Assembly (NCBI GenBank): GCA_014904985.1
Contig: MU128945.1
Span: forward strand, 62,001 to 126,000
Source: Hydnum rufescens UP504
Taxonomy: Eukaryota > Basidiomycota > Agaricomycetes > Cantharellales > Hydnaceae
Direction of reading: 5' to 3'
DNA length: 64,000 bases
Shown here: positions 34,309 through 46,086 of the stretch, in pieces
Numbering within the stretch: the stretch's first letter is position 1
How the letters are laid out: every line of letters begins with the position of its first letter
Notes under the pieces: model-generated
Seen by the model: only the letters and a program-made list of their open reading frames with translations
Told to the model about the DNA's origin: nothing
Database searches by the model: none
Program-made: the position numbers and the translations under genes

Positions 34309-36354
34309 TCAGTCCACGAAGTCGGGTTCACCGGTGGTCAGCAGCGCCCTTGGCTTATACGGCTGGTTGCTGGATTCAAATGCCTTTATGCGATATTCGA
34401 CAGATTTATGGAATAGGGTTTGTATATTGCCTGTCTTGCCGTCGATGTGCCCCGGGTTCACGTTCTTCACCTTCGGATACTTAGGAATATCCCGAGGTCG
34501 ACCGCGATTGATCCTGAACGGACGCGTACAAGGAGTGACATCAAGCACGCAAAAAATGGAGGACCAAAAAAGAAAAAAAAAAAAGAAGAAACCGCACATA
34601 CCGGAGACTGAACCCCCAGCGATTCTTCTTGTCTTGGTGGAAATCGGGGAGGGGAAGGAGCTCCAAGAACCACCAAAGGAGCCACATCAAGATCAACGAT
34701 AGACCCGGCCGCGGCATGCCCAGTTCATCGTGAATAGGAGCTGTAATGTCCTCAACATTTGACTTGGTCTGCACTGGGAGAGATGCAGGCGGGATAGCTG
34801 CTCCCTTGCGTTTCTCCTTGGCCTCGTTGACGAATGCCTTGTAGTCGATTCCGAACAGAGGCATCGCAGATGGATGAAAAATGATTCCAGCGTCTGCCAA
34901 AATTATCTCTTTGATCATCCAACGCAGTGGAATATTCGAGAGCATGGTCCGGGATTGGACCTGCCCATCAACTTTTGTGAAATCGCGGACATTGCCTCCA
35001 CCAACATCTAATTAGGGGATTCAAAATTGTCAATCATGTTGTCCCAGTGACGTGACATGGAGGCACGGACCAGCATGACATCCTGGGAACCAAACTTCTA
35101 TCACGTCCGTATCGGCCCGGTTCGTATAGACCTGATCATCTCGGTCTGCTCCTTATCCAGGGCCTCACGGTCTTCCAGGGTCTCACGGTCTTCCCGGGCA
35201 TAACGGTCATCCAGGATCTTACGGTCATCCTGGGCCTTACGATCTTCCAGGGCGCCTTTGTCCGAACGCCGTGGAGACACCATCTCATAAAATTTGTGTA
35301 GTAAAAGGAGCGGCGTGCTGCGGATCTTTTTGTGGGGGTTCTTGTTTGCAGAGCTGGTGACGTGCCAAGTGTTGGAGCGGAATTTGGCACGACGTTCGTC
35401 CAGGGCAAGTGCGTGGCGGAAAGTCTTAGTGATGTTGTTGTTTGCGGAAAAGGGGAGGACGCGAGGGTAGAGGGCGCCTATGGACGAGACGGTGTCCCAA
35501 ACCCCAATGAATTCGATCGTTACCGTGCGAGAGAAGGCCTTCTTGTATGTGTGGCTATGAAACGAACCATGTTACTTCGCATTTATTTTAGATATTACTC
35601 GACATGGATACCTTCGACGCCTGGCCAAAGAAATGATAAGAAAGAATAAGGGCCGAAAGAAGACTGGTTCTCACCCCTCCTTATAGATCGAATACGCAAA
35701 ATCGACTTGCTCAACCATTCCGGGAGGCAAAAGGCCAACCTGAACATGGATGCATGTCACTCATATGGTAACGCAACCCGTTGTCGGAGGCACTCACTGT
35801 GTACAGCATACCAGCGAGAGCACGAGCAGTATACGCTCCTCTGGAGAAGCCAAACATGCCTATAAAGGCCAGAAGACACGTTAGATTTTAGCACATTCAG
35901 GACCATATGAAGGATAAGTAAACGCACAAATTCTGTCCCCTGGTTTCCAGGTGGACTGAAGGAACTTGTATCCATCCTTGACGTGCGCATCGAGGTACCA
36001 ACCAACAGCTAGATCTGCCGTCTTGGCTATCCATTTGCCCACGGGGGTCAGGAGTCCAGGACCAACATAGGTTCCAATACCGGCCTGAAGAGCTATGAGT
36101 TTACTCCTGCCATCGATAGAACGGAATCGACTTACCTGGTAATACACTACCTGCTTCGTTGTATTATCTTTTTCGAGCATGGCAACAAGCTTGACGACAT
36201 TGGTGTTCGTGTCGTCAAATTCGTTCGATGTGCCATCAAAACAGAGGACGAGAGTCCGACCAACTCTTGAAGGACGTGCAGGTGATGCTTCGGGTATCTT
36301 TGAGTCATTGGGAGGCAGCTCTGGGGATTCAGAATTGTTTTCTGGGTAGCCCAT
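34309..36354 (-). CDS. DUF2235 (Tle1-like) alpha/beta hydrolase, copy B
   Basis: Exons: 36136-36354, 35928-36084, 35798-35859, 35675-35739, an exon from 35554 downward, one ending at 35071, 34593-35007 and 34309-34513. Landmarks match copy A: TLVLCFDGTSNEFDDTNTNV, GFSRGAYTARALAGML, IEFIGVWDTVSSIG, EVWFPGCHADVGGG. The frame runs intact into the 18-bp repeat, unlike copy A. The splice joining the repeat region to the DVIEVWFPG exon is not resolved; GTAAGG at the first repeat unit plus an acceptor near 35143 restores the frame. The C-terminal part is shorter than in copy A by about 11 residues. No signal peptide or clear membrane segment is seen. The gene is probably functional; substrate unknown. 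Confidence 0.85.
35146..35253 (-). repeat. 18-bp minisatellite, six units, copy B
   Basis: Six 18-bp units on the minus strand encode ALEDRK, AQDDRK, ILDDRY, AREDRE, TLEDRE and ALDKEQ in frame with the upstream hydrolase domain. Two units carry GTAAG and two carry GTGAG, all possible splice donors. Confidence 0.75.
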
Positions 36355-36791
36355 ATCGATGAAGATCAGGCTCAGCCGGGTGAAGTGAGGTACCAGAAGA
36401 GGGAAGTACCATTCGCAATTCTCTTCTGGGGACCCCGGAATATACCCAAATATTGACAGGTAAATTCGCAAGGGGCTATAAACTGTCAGGAATGACCCGG
36501 TACTGGGAGCTCGGCATGAGTGACACAGTTTGATTGGCTAAAGTTGCCGCTGTTCACCCCATCGACAATCTCAGGTTCCCCCAGGCAACGCCGGGGCTGA
36601 TTCGTGGAGACGGGCTAGATGGCGGCGATGTCCCCCACCTGTTGAGACCGAGAATATCGTTTCACGTGATCACTCGGCACAATATGGTGAAAGCCGCAGG
36701 ATTTGGGAGATAAGGTTAAAGCTAAATTTGGCCTATTCCAACTTTTTTGCATTGATATGGAACAAGTATAGAGCAGAAGCACAAGGGACCC

Positions 36792-38653
36792 TTAGGTGAT
36801 AGACGATGGCAGTCGAAATGATAGACAATACATGTCCTTGTTTGGGGCAACTTTTCGAACAAAGTGGTACTTGACGTCTTCCAACCCATGACCAAGGGCA
36901 TTTTCTGCACGCTACGGCGTGAAGATGAAAGACATGTAAACAAACGGATGTTGGCATATACACACCTCACGAATATCAGTTTCGGCCCGTAGCCTCTCAA
37001 GCTCGCGAGTGAAGCAATGACAGTGTATCATCGGCATCACATTATACACCTCTCCAAAGCCCACCTCGTCTCTAATCGATGCAAAGGAGCCGCGGAACGC
37101 ATCTAGAAACTCTAGCGCAGTACCCGGCAGATTCATTACAAAATGATCGATCCGTCGACGAGGCGGTGAGGGACTTCCGGTCTATTCGGCGACTCAGGGA
37201 GCTTGTGGTTCCTACGCTTTCGATCGTCCCTCTCAGCTTGTTTGTGGCTTTTTACGGGGCCAACCAGAGCCGGGAAGGGATTATGCCACGCCTCATACAC
37301 TACCTGTTTGATGAATTGACGGCCGTCCTGGCATGATACGCGAACCCGGTTGCCAACCTGCCCAACAATTGTCACGATAAACGCGAGGCATACAGTTAGC
37401 CACACAAACTTTATTTTCCTCCGCATTCTGAGTCATGTACTTGGCACTGTTTGGATTCAAATCGTTCCCGAATACGGCACACCCTTTCTTTGCGGCAGGC
37501 ACAACAAAGGGTCCGACGCCGGCAAAAACGTCCGCAATGACGTCCGAGGGGTTGAACATCGTCACAAGGCGCTCGTGTTCTGAATGCAACCGCGAATTCC
37601 AGTATACTTGAGAAAAATCGAATTTGAATCGGCAACCAGATTCATGCTGTATGATTCCCATAAGCGCCCAGACGCGCCCAGTGCAAAAATATACCTACCG
37701 CCTCCACTACAAAATCGGGCTCTCCTGCAAGGACCTCCATCTTGAAAAAGCGAAATTCGTTGTCGATATTATCCAGTTTGTTGACGACGGTTCTTAGCCC
37801 CTTGTTTTTCTATCTCGGAGAATTTTGCATGATATTCAGATCCAATGTGGTACGGCACCTTACGTCTAAAACGATCTTTCCAATGATATGCTTGTATGGC
37901 AGGTACTCTTCTCTCAAATTAAAGTGGGCTTGTAAAGGAGTGAGGCCGCAAGACTGACAAATTATTGAAAGTCACCAACCAAGATGGCCTGTAATCGTGA
38001 ATGAGGACGGAGAGCCATCGCCAAGATCTTCTGGCAGTATCGCTTGGAGTATATCATCTACAAAGCCTCATTTAGTGGTCTCCAGCCCCATTGTAGATAA
38101 TTGCCTACCAGCCGTCCAATAAGAATAATCCAGCTCAACATAATGTAAAAATACTTTCTCGGTCTCGGCATCAAGGAATTCCTGAGCCTCCTGTGGCAGA
38201 TCGTCTGGTTTGTACATCAAGGAACCATCAACAGGATGACATAACTAGCTAGGCCTTAATCGAGATTCACACTTGTGGGGGACGCGCAGTAGCACAAGTC
38301 GTTTGTTAGGATCTTCAGGATCGGAGACGACCGATCTTATCCTTGGTATATCAAGAACAAACCTAGTGGAATGATTGTCACGGTACATTTACAAAAATGG
38401 TAAAACCGCAGGATGTGATGCGGACGTACCTCTTCAAAGGATTCTGCTTGGTGAGTGTCGTGGTTTTCGCAGCTGGTATGCGAGCGGCGAGCACGGGAAT
38501 GCTCCGTGTAAAGACCGATGGGTCAAAAGACGAACCAGGAGTGAGCCTGAAGATCGGAGGAGACGTGTCGATAGTTGCTGCCATTTGGACAAAGCGAGCC
38601 CGAGTCAAGATACTATGACAGATTCTTGAAAAACACGAGCGACGACCAATCAT
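36792..38653 (-). CDS. TRM5: tRNA (guanine-37-N1)-methyltransferase Trm5
   Basis: This enzyme makes m1G at position 37 next to the anticodon. Exons are 38430-38653, 38271-38362, 38109-38204, 37980-38057, 37864-37928, 37699-37809, 37410-37646, 36966-37357 and 36792-36911. Landmarks: [40 protein letters not shown], the SAM-binding motif [46 protein letters not shown], and the end [15 protein letters not shown]. The frame needs one extra base near 37154 (gtcgacgg, probably gtcgaccgg), giving 471 residues. The first ATG (38653) adds an Arg-rich leader without acidic residues. A second ATG at 38584 starts [10 protein letters not shown]. Yeast Trm5 also works in both cytosol and mitochondria. Confidence 0.92.
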
Positions 38654-38845
38654 CCGCAGCGCGATGCCACGAAGACAACCACGACGCCTTATAGATAGGT
38701 GTATGACCAAAAGATATTCACCAAGGTTGCAGCGGAAGCAAAAGGAATTGACTCATTTGGTAGTGAATGCTGAGAGCATTCGCTAGACCTTGTACCACAC
38801 AAGTATATTTCTCCATCTTTTCCACCCCGATCGTTTAATACTGCT
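38654..38845. promoter_or_regulatory. Short bidirectional promoter of TRM5 and histidyl-tRNA synthetase
   Basis: Only 192 bp separate the two start codons, so the core promoters must overlap or abut. No TATA box is obvious, as is common for housekeeping genes. An imperfect palindrome-like segment gaatgctgagagcattc (38764-38781) sits about 65 bp before the synthetase ATG. Confidence 0.6.
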
Positions 38846-41128
38846 ATGGCGGATATTAATGAACTACGAGCCTCCATCTCCACCATCTCCGCCAACTTAC
38901 GCGAGCTCAAGGCACAGAAAGCAGACCAAGCAGCTATCAGTGAACAACAAACAAAACTCGTCGAGGTTAATAAGCAAATTGCACACTATCCAAAGCATCT
39001 GGCAAAATGACTCCAAGAAGGCACGATTAACACTCAAAACGCCTAAGGTAAGGAGATTGTATCATTTTTCCTCTCATCGAATGCGATCGAACGATCCCCT
39101 GCAGGGCACCGCGATTGACCCTGTCGAAAGTCTATCGAGAACGTATTCTTCGTATTCTTACCCAAGTGTTCAAAGCACACGGCGGGTGTACAATCGACAC
39201 TCCGGTTTTCGAATTACGCGAGATTCTCGCTGGGAAGTATGGCGAAGACAGCAAGCTGATATACGATCTGCAGGATCAGGGTGGTGAAATCTGCAGTCTG
39301 CGGTACGATCTCACTGTGAGCATGTCTGCATTCCGCATGCATTATCTGTGCTACAGAAGTTGGGTCCGCTTTCAGGTGCCATTCGCACGATTCTTGGCTA
39401 TGAACAGCGCACAATACCCAACCATGAAGCGTTATCACATTGCAAAAGTATATCGCCGAGACGCGCCTGCAATGACCAAAGGCCGTATGCGGGAATTTTA
39501 TCAATGCGTACGCAAGATTGTGGCCTTCTGGGATCAAGCAAACTGAAGATCTTGACTTGATCAGGACTTTGATATCGCGGGCTCCTTCGATCCTATGCTG
39601 CCCGACTCTGAAGTACTGGCGATCGTGTGTGAGGCTCTCACAGCCTTGGAAGTTGGGGATTTCACTGTCAAGGTAAATAGACTTTTTCCTCCATTTTGTG
39701 TTATGGGGGTCTCTGAGTCTTTCGTGTAGATCAACCACAGAAAAATCCTTGATGGTATATTTGAAGTTTGCGGTGTTCCGGCTGACAAAGTCCGGACGAT
39801 ATCGTCTGCTGTTGACAAGCTCGACAAGGTCGGTGAATGGAATAAGTACATGTTCAACGGAGATCTTGATGCTTTTTCCACGTAAGCTCCCTTGGAGTGA
39901 AGTGAGGCGTGAAATGACAGAAGACAAGGGCTTAGATCCTGTGGTCGCCGATCAAATTGGCGAATTCGTCAAATTAAAAGGTAGCAACATCTATGTTTCA
40001 GTTCCCTCGTTCTCGATCTGAAGAGTCTCACGATCGAAAGGGGGTCCCGAACTCTTGGGCCAACTGGAGGCCACCCGTCTTTCATCAAACAAATCTGCGT
40101 CGGCAGGGATCGCTGACATGAAGTTGCTCTTTACATATCTTGATGTCTTTGGGATCACCTCAAAGGTATCTTCCCATTGTGTCACATGAACCTTAGGTGT
40201 CACTCACATCTAATCTACGTCAAAGATGTCTTTCGACATGAGTCTAGCGCGTGGGCTAGATTATTACACTGGTTTGATATACGAAGCTGTCGTCGAAGGT
40301 TCGGCACCACCCCCACCGCCGCCGACACCACTGCCACTATCTGCTACCTCTCCCCCACCTCCTTCTGCACGGCTACCAGCTTCAGAGACATCCGCATCCG
40401 CATCTCCCCGACCAGCCAAGTCCAAAAAAGACAAGGCCGGTGCGTGGCGCTGCCAAGCTCGCCGAGAACGACGCCGACGAAGAGGAGATCGACGAATCAC
40501 AAATTGGCGTGGGGTCCATCGCCGCGGGGGGTCGATACGACGATCTCGTTGGTATGTTCGTGCAGCGCTGCGTCCGGCGATCCTAAGAAAAAGGCCGCTG
40601 GGATCCCCTGCGTCGGCGTCAGTGTCGGTGTGGAGCGTGTCTTTTCCATCCTGCTCCAGAAGGAGAAGGAAAAGGAAAAGGACAAACGCGGGGGGATTGG
40701 GCGGAGGACGGCTACGGAGGTGTTCATCATGAGTGTTGGTGATGGGCTCTTGATTGAGCGTATGCAAATCGCGAAGGAGCTGTGGGATGCGGGCATCAAG
40801 GTCCGTTTAGTTCCCATTCTTTCCTCCCCTCCTCCCCCCAAAATTCTCTCCTTTCTGCAAATTGGGCGACTGTCTTTTGACTAAGCATATATCTCACGCA
40901 TCATGCATCTATCAGGCCGAATTCGCGTACAAAGTCAAGCCCAAATTACCGAAGCAATGGGAAACGGTAGACAAGGAGCAGATTCCTTTTGCAGTCATCA
41001 TCGGCCCTGATGAGCTCGCAGAGGGTAACGTTAGAGTCAAGGAGCAGAAGGGAAAAGAATTGACCAGTGGCGATGGGGAGAAAATTCCTCGTGGGGAGCT
41101 GGTGGCTTGGCTAAAGGAACGGATATAA
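38846..41128 (+). CDS. Histidyl-tRNA synthetase (HisRS)
   Basis: This class II synthetase charges tRNA-His. Exons: 38846-38965, 39018-39047, 39105-39315, 39376-39507, 39565-39672, 39730-39828, 39887-39980, 40041-40165, 40226-40800 and 40916-41128. A short coiled N-terminal region ([11 protein letters not shown]) leads to [38 protein letters not shown], then the HisRS motif [28 protein letters not shown] and [14 protein letters not shown] follow, then the anticodon-binding domain. About 55 Pro/Ser/Ala/Lys-rich residues interrupt the active-site region between IYEAVVEG and the GGRYDD motif. Apparent base losses lie at 39109-39115 (two), with frame changes near 40430-40450 and 40557. No mitochondrial leader is seen at this start. 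Confidence 0.92.
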
Positions 41129-41555
41129 TTTGTGGCGATAATTCGGAGCTCCTCCCCTTGTGAAGCTGCTGTGCACCGTTCTTCTCCCGAGCTTCCAGCA
41201 TGTAGAATGTTAGCCATACGGTGTTGACTAGATTCCTAGGATTCTGACTATGTCGCTATATCTTCGTTTCGATGCACATTGGAATGCCAAGGTAGTAACA
41301 TATGTACAGATAGAGGTACATTACAATATTATAAAACCAATATATTTCCTTCCCAGTCTATTGGGCGGAAAGGGTAGAGGGATTTTTACTACAAATCGGG
41401 GGAGCCAAGCCACTAACGGGGAAAAAAACTATAATAGCCCGAACGTTTGGGAGAAAAAAAAGGAAAGCAATTCACTAGATGAGAATACATACGAAAATTT
41501 GAACGTTCAAAATAACGGGGATCCGCAAGGCCACCGCCGACCGAGCGCATCGACG
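41129..41555. other. Tail-to-tail intergenic region
   Basis: These 427 bp lie between the ends of the synthetase and the transcription-factor genes. They are AT-rich, with an A-run near 41453. No gene is seen. Confidence 0.4.
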
Positions 41556-44500
41556 CTAGGCTGTCCTGAAGTGGGGAAGTAAACTGGGGGGCGGAGGCGG
41601 TATGCCTGCTTGAATGCACGCTTGCGCAAGACGATGGCGAAGGGTCCGGTATTTCATTTGTTGCACTGGATTGATTGCACGAGTCCCCAAGTTTTTAAAC
41701 AGGTGTGAATAATTTCACCGTAAAGGATGTGGTACCCTCGTACCTTCTGACGGGAATATGGTTCCAAGGTATTCGATGGCTGGGAGCAAACTCTTGCTCA
41801 GCTCCAGAGCAATGAGTATGCCTTGATCTTGCTGCCAAATTTCTAGTGCCCTAGGGTAGTATAATTTCAATTTTTTTTTTCCCCACACCAAAGACAAAAC
41901 TGAAGTGAAGAGAGAGAGAGAGAGAGCAGAACGTACTGGGCACCCATTCCCAACATATGGAATTGGAAAATAGGTCGATGGGAGAAAGCATCATTATCGT
42001 GTCCGGTGATGATATTCAGTCCATGGGTTATATACGTTGCGACTCTGCGGCGGTGATGCACTGTTTCCAAGTCCGTCGATGAAGGGGGTTGATGATGTTG
42101 ATGTCAATACCAAAAGCAGACGGTTCAGAATCGAAGATATAATTTTTTACGCACACCAAGCTTCCGCCTTTTGGCGATTGAATTGCATATCTCCCCTGGG
42201 AGTAGAAATGAGACAATCGAATAGTCGTAAGTATCAGGTCGTCAGCGACCGGGTATCCTCGTGGCGACGCACAGATGTGGATGTGGCACGTAACGCTTGA
42301 ACTGGAAAGAGACCAGATTCTGCGTGCTAAAAGGGAACAATCTCGAGATCAAAAAAGGCGAAGCAAACGACAGTCATAATGTGAACTCAAAATGAAACTA
42401 ACTTGAACAAAAATTCCCGACCATGATAGACTTCGTCAGATCATCATCCCAGTTAGTGAGTCAACACGTCTGTAGAGGCGGGGCATCGAAACGATGGCTA
42501 CTCACGGGACGATTGCTCAAATTTGCACGAATGGGTATCGAGTGCAGCCTCCAGTCTCTCCGCTTCCAGCCAAGCTTGTACAGCAAACTGGCCTCTCTGG
42601 ACGTCATCAAGAGTATTATCCTTTTGTGCATCAAGACAGCTCGCGTACAGGAGCTGACATCGAGCGTACAGAGCCCATATTGTATCCTTCGGAGAGCGAT
42701 CGTTAAGCGTGCTCTTCGACCTATACAATGCCTCGCCGGGGAACAATATGTGATACTAGCATTAATTTCAACGTCAGTACGGGAAACGACAGCCAAAAAA
42801 AGGGAAAAAAAAAAAAAAAGAAGAGTCAAATGCACCTTCCATGGCTTCCAGACATTAAAATCAAAGACCCCACCACCCTGGGACATCCAATACGTGATAC
42901 ACCCGCCCGCCAGCGCCAGAGCACACCACACCACGCGTCTTTGCTCCTCCTTCCGCGTGTCCGCAAGTGACCATCCACTGTTCCAGCCAGGGCACGTCAA
43001 CCACGACGGGGTCAAAGTCTTCGAATCGGGCGAGGTCGTCTCGATCTGGAACAACGAGCACGAACAGCCCCCATCGGCGACGACGCTTGAGTTCGCAGGG
43101 TACATCATGTGCAAATGATTCAAGTGCGTCTCAGTCATGGGAATGCTCGGGACGGTGTGCCGGGCGAAATGTGACACGTCGGGTTCAGAGGCGTCCATGT
43201 CGAGAAGCCCCAGGCTTGTGATGATGGAATCCAGGAGAGCAAGGGAGGAGGCACAGCGACTGGTGGAATGCTGAGGATGGCCTGACGCCTCGAAGACGAC
43301 AAGGAGCTTGAAAGAGAAGACCGTTGCATCAAAATCCTCGTTCACACGGGTTAAGGAGTCGCAAAGTACGTGGATGCATACCAGTGCAGCCTGAGTCAAA
43401 CCAGGCGTGATGAATCCGGAATTCAGTGAAGCCTCAAGGGCAGCCTGAGCCTGATCCCTTAACCACACTACAGAGAGAGATCAGCACACAAGCCAAAAAA
43501 AAAGAAAAACAGAAGGAAAGAAAGAGTGCGGTCCACTTACGAGCAGTCGTGCGTCCTTTGGCACCTAATTCGAGATCGCTGCTCTTCAGGAACATTGACA
43601 GAGCTAGAGCCGCGAAAATTAGGGAAGGCTGTATGAATTCCCTCTCGGTGGGAGAGCGAAGGGCGGCAAAAAATAGAGGAACGTGAATACTGTCAAGGAA
43701 TCACAAAGGCCTGTATTAGCATGTTTCATCCCCGAAGGGCCTAGGAGAACAATCTGGAATTTTCATACAATGATACAAGATGGTTAGATGCCCGAAATCT
43801 ACAATCCATTGATTGGATCGGGGGAGAGAATGTAAGTTTGATTGTCGTTGTCACTATGCGGAAGGGAGAAGATCCTCACAAATGTTTAAGCTCATCCACG
43901 ACCCGCGCAGTTGCTATCGCACGATCCGAATCATAGTAAGTCAGCAATTGGTCCCACCAAATCTGGCGACTGAAGTCGAGAGACGGCTGGGAAGTCATTT
44001 TGGGCGAAGACTCAGGCGGGTGGACGAATGATGGGGATAGCATAGCCGATACGGCCTGCTCATTCCCAGAATCATCAGTCACATAATAGTCGCCGTATTC
44101 TGCAAGCTCTTGGAACATGAAACTGATGAAAGGGTTGATCGGAACCGAGCCACCTGAAGAAACTCCATATTTGGAGGCTCACTCACCTAGGCGTTTGCAT
44201 GCTCGCTATCACGAAATGTAAAGTGATAGTGATCAGAATCATGGAAGAATTAGATAAAGGACGAGAGAAACGAGGACCCATCGCATCACTCACCTGTGGA
44301 GTCATAACTAGTCTGGCTTGTGGCTGGAGACTTTGTGCCAGTGACGGGGGAAGAAGAAGAGGATTGGGAAGAAAGATCAGGCACGACTGTGCCGGGGAAT
44401 GTATTATGATTATCGTAACTATCGGTTGAGGGACCAGAGTCGAAGGCGAAGAATTTCAGTGGAAGAGGGTCGGATATATACGAGTTCATTGGAGAGATGG

Positions 44501-45354
44501 ACGAATCAAGCGCGAAGGAAAAGTTGTGGTTAAGATTAGAAGGGCCCGGCTGTAGGCTTCCGAGGGGTGATATATTTTGAGGGGATAATGATTCAGGACT
44601 GCACTGGTGTAGTAGTGTGGTGGTTACGCGGGCTGAAAGGTCAAAGGAATCGAACATCGGGTATACACCTGGGACAGTTCGGTCGGCCATCGGGGGCACG
44701 GAAGCGCTGGTCTCTGAGTCGCCCCCATGGGCGGGGTGTTTGAACTGTCGTATGGGGGCCGGGTCAAGTGGCATATTTCCAAGTGCAGGTTGACGGCCCT
44801 CACTGGCAAGAGTGGTCTGCATAGTTATCATGGATTCCAAAGAGCCTTTAGTACTACGATCGGTGTCGGAGTGGCTGGGTGAGCGTGGCGTGGCAGCACT
44901 AGTCACATGCGATCCAGGGGCAATTCGGCGTGGGCGCTGTGCTCTGGGTCGACGATCTGGCCCCCGACGTTTAGGACCGTCGTCGTAAATACAGGCCCGC
45001 TCGTTGCGGGAACATATCGTGCAAGTTGGCTGCTTTGCGTCGCATTTAATCTTGCGAAAGCGACTGATAGGGCAGCCAGGGAGAAGGGAGAGGAATGACC
45101 AAGACAAAAGTTCGGTCTGAATATGCTGGGGTGGGGTTTATTCTGGATTGGAAGACGTACCAAGCATGGCAGGCCAGGGGGACTCGATTTTTCGAGTTCA
45201 CAGCCTTGGATGACTGCATAGAAATACCTGTTCGGGGGGTTGGTCCCTCACTGTGGTCAGCATTAGGAGAGTCCGGACGTCCAGGTGTGTCTCCAGAGAC
45301 GCCCTGAGGCCCTTCTGGCGACGAGACACCCGCCGTATTAATAGACATTTTCAT
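41556..45354 (-). CDS. Zn2Cys6 fungal transcription factor
   Basis: The binuclear zinc cluster is split by an intron: ACHAC, then RFRKIKCDAKQPTCTICSR and NERAC, followed by a basic Arg-rich stretch. Exons recognised: 45161-45354, 44294-45063, 44187-44201 (15 nt), 43880-44153, 43541-43689, 43382-43467, 42836-43306, 42506-42755, further short exons near 42120-42330, and a last exon 41556-41665. A Ser-rich middle leads to the fungal regulatory domain: FFAALRSPTEREFIQPSLIF, GRTTALWLRDQAQAALEAS, LLVVFEASGHPQHST, SLLPAIEYLGTIFP. The basidiomycete homologues I recall share this block order. Splicing around 42240-42420 is not fully resolved. Target genes are unknown. A (GA)n run sits in an intron near 41910. 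Confidence 0.87.
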
Positions 45355-46086
45355 GGAGACGGAGTCCTGAAGTGCAGCCACAATAGTTAACGCGTAGTTC
45401 CAATGGAGGTACACAGGGCTTTGAGCAGGAACTGTGTGTGGAAAAGAGGGGAAATCCGGCGTCAACGTTGGAGTTATGGAGGAGATATGAAGGAATCAGC
45501 TGGCAGACGTTCTCTGAGAGTCGTCCTGATTGTGCATGTGGTACCCCTATATTCATGCGGCATATACACTCTCAAATAGGAATGTATTTCAGTTGTGGGC
45601 GGATCGAGCAGTGCAAACGGAACTCATAAACTGCTCGCTTCTGGAAAATGACATCTGCTGTGCTGTGCAGAATGGGTTCGCAGCCGGCCCCGATAAGTCA
45701 CAATATCTCGCTCACTTTGCATAGGCCTTACGTAATGCAAAATCGGCACTCGCCGACAACACTTTCGTTTGTGCATACAGTAGGCGTGCCTAGGCTCTTT
45801 CTGTGTCTATTGGCGGCTGGTTTTCCTGACAAACGAGTATGGAGCCTGGGAAGGGCATCTCGGCGAAAGTGACGAACTGTATCAGTTGCAGTGTCAACAC
45901 GCAAGCGTGCTCGATAATGAACCGTCCTCGGCAGTCACAGGAGGTCAACGCAACCCAAGCTCACAAGCGAAGAAATGTGTTATTGCGCTTAGCGCATTGA
46001 TGTACAGTGTCCCTACAGAATTCCACCGCCATCCAAACGGAAAGTGCCATGGGGATGCATACACTTTCCAACAAGCGTCGTTTGTA
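45355..46086. other. Intergenic region upstream of the transcription factor
   Basis: No gene is recognised in these 732 bp. The transcription-factor promoter should lie at the low-coordinate end. Confidence 0.4.

Larger units (their letters stand above)
33990..36548. repeat. Tandem segmental duplication, copy B
   Basis: This is the partner of 30664-33250 in the same orientation, with the same gene order and exon pattern. The 3' flank at 33990-34308 and the upstream stretch ending tgacacagtttgattggcta near 36540 both match copy A. Confidence 0.85.

Noticed and set aside
42461..43468. A long uninterrupted minus-strand frame of 335 codons
   Set aside because: Only parts belong to the Zn2Cys6 protein. 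It reads through two introns (GTATGC donor after 43382, GTGCAT after 42836), and its last third is out of the real frame.
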